The notes under the pieces are model-generated. The model ran no database searches and had not been told where the DNA came from. It saw only the letters and a list, made by a program, of their open reading frames with translations. A program made the translations under genes and the position numbers. This document shows positions 63,966 to 64,000 of a stretch of 64,000 nt of DNA, one piece after another (within the stretch, counting starts at the first letter, position 1; the number at the start of each line of letters is the position of its first letter). This DNA comes from Planobacterium oryzisoli (GTDB lineage Bacteria; Bacteroidota; Bacteroidia; Flavobacteriales; Weeksellaceae): the NCBI RefSeq assembly GCF_015354315.1, contig NZ_JADKYY010000010.1, positions 21,844 to 85,843 on the forward strand, read 5' to 3'.

Positions 63966-64000
63966 ATCTTGAAGATAGTTAAAAATTAAAAACCCCATAA

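Noticed and set aside
1..64000. CRISPR arrays, insertion sequences, prophage or defence genes
   Set aside because: No spaced direct repeats, transposase, integrase or phage motifs were seen on either strand.

Overview
This 64 kb window reads as an ordinary chromosomal segment of a member of the Bacteroidetes, most likely class Flavobacteriia, perhaps the Chryseobacterium/Weeksellaceae side; the genus is not decidable from the sequence alone. The reasons are: a SusC/SusD/SusE/SusF starch locus, flavobacterial-type long LepB, DUF5683 and WbqC-like proteins, weak or absent Shine-Dalgarno sites, AT-rich spacers, and repeated TAnnTTTG boxes (the Bacteroidetes sigma-70 -7 element) a short distance before many starts. 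No insertion sequence, prophage, CRISPR array or rRNA was seen.

Layout. 1-5500: the 3' end of purA with a strong terminator, then parA-parB-DUF5683-dapB-lepB in tight order. 5500-12000: WbqC-like protein, secreted subtilase, OmpA-like lipoprotein, a UbiA-type prenyltransferase next to a HAD phosphatase, cysteine desulfurase, thioredoxin, then two identical tRNA-Asp genes. 12.5-22.4 kb: the most unusual block. A TPR/beta-barrel protein (YaiO-like) converges, with overlapping stop codons, on a four-gene minus-strand operon: hybrid histidine kinase, single-domain response regulator, membrane-anchored HEAT-repeat protein, and a 1123-residue fusion of a processive family-2 glycosyltransferase with an LtaS-like phosphotransferase. 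I infer an envelope or exopolysaccharide synthesis, modification and export system under phosphorelay control.

22.5-29.8 kb: metallophosphoesterase, KAS III-like enzyme, a protein of unknown function, menG/ubiE, a coiled-coil protein plus zapA, a strong candidate 6S-type RNA between zapA and rny, RNase Y, an ArsC-like protein and Hsp20. 29.8-39.6 kb: gcvT and idi, a HAD protein with a phosphoglycerate dehydrogenase-like enzyme, mscL, NAD(P)H-hydrate repair enzyme, two small secreted proteins, an alanine:cation symporter and metG. 40-53 kb: a starch/maltodextrin utilisation locus (SusC, SusD, two SusE/F-type lipoproteins, GH97, GH13, a secreted SnoaL-like protein and an SLC45-like sugar transporter), punctuated by internal terminators. 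53-64 kb: pirin, DUF808 protein, an unexplained terminated leader or small RNA, purine genes purM-purN-purH-purD-guaA, an L,D-transpeptidase whose start is hidden in the guaA terminator, a small membrane protein, and an aspartyl protease/PDZ protein.

Most genes are housekeeping. Several starts are moved from the longest reading frame because promoter boxes or terminators lie inside the longer version. The best candidate for an undescribed system is the kinase/regulator/HEAT/glycosyltransferase-LtaS/YaiO block at 12.5-22.4 kb.
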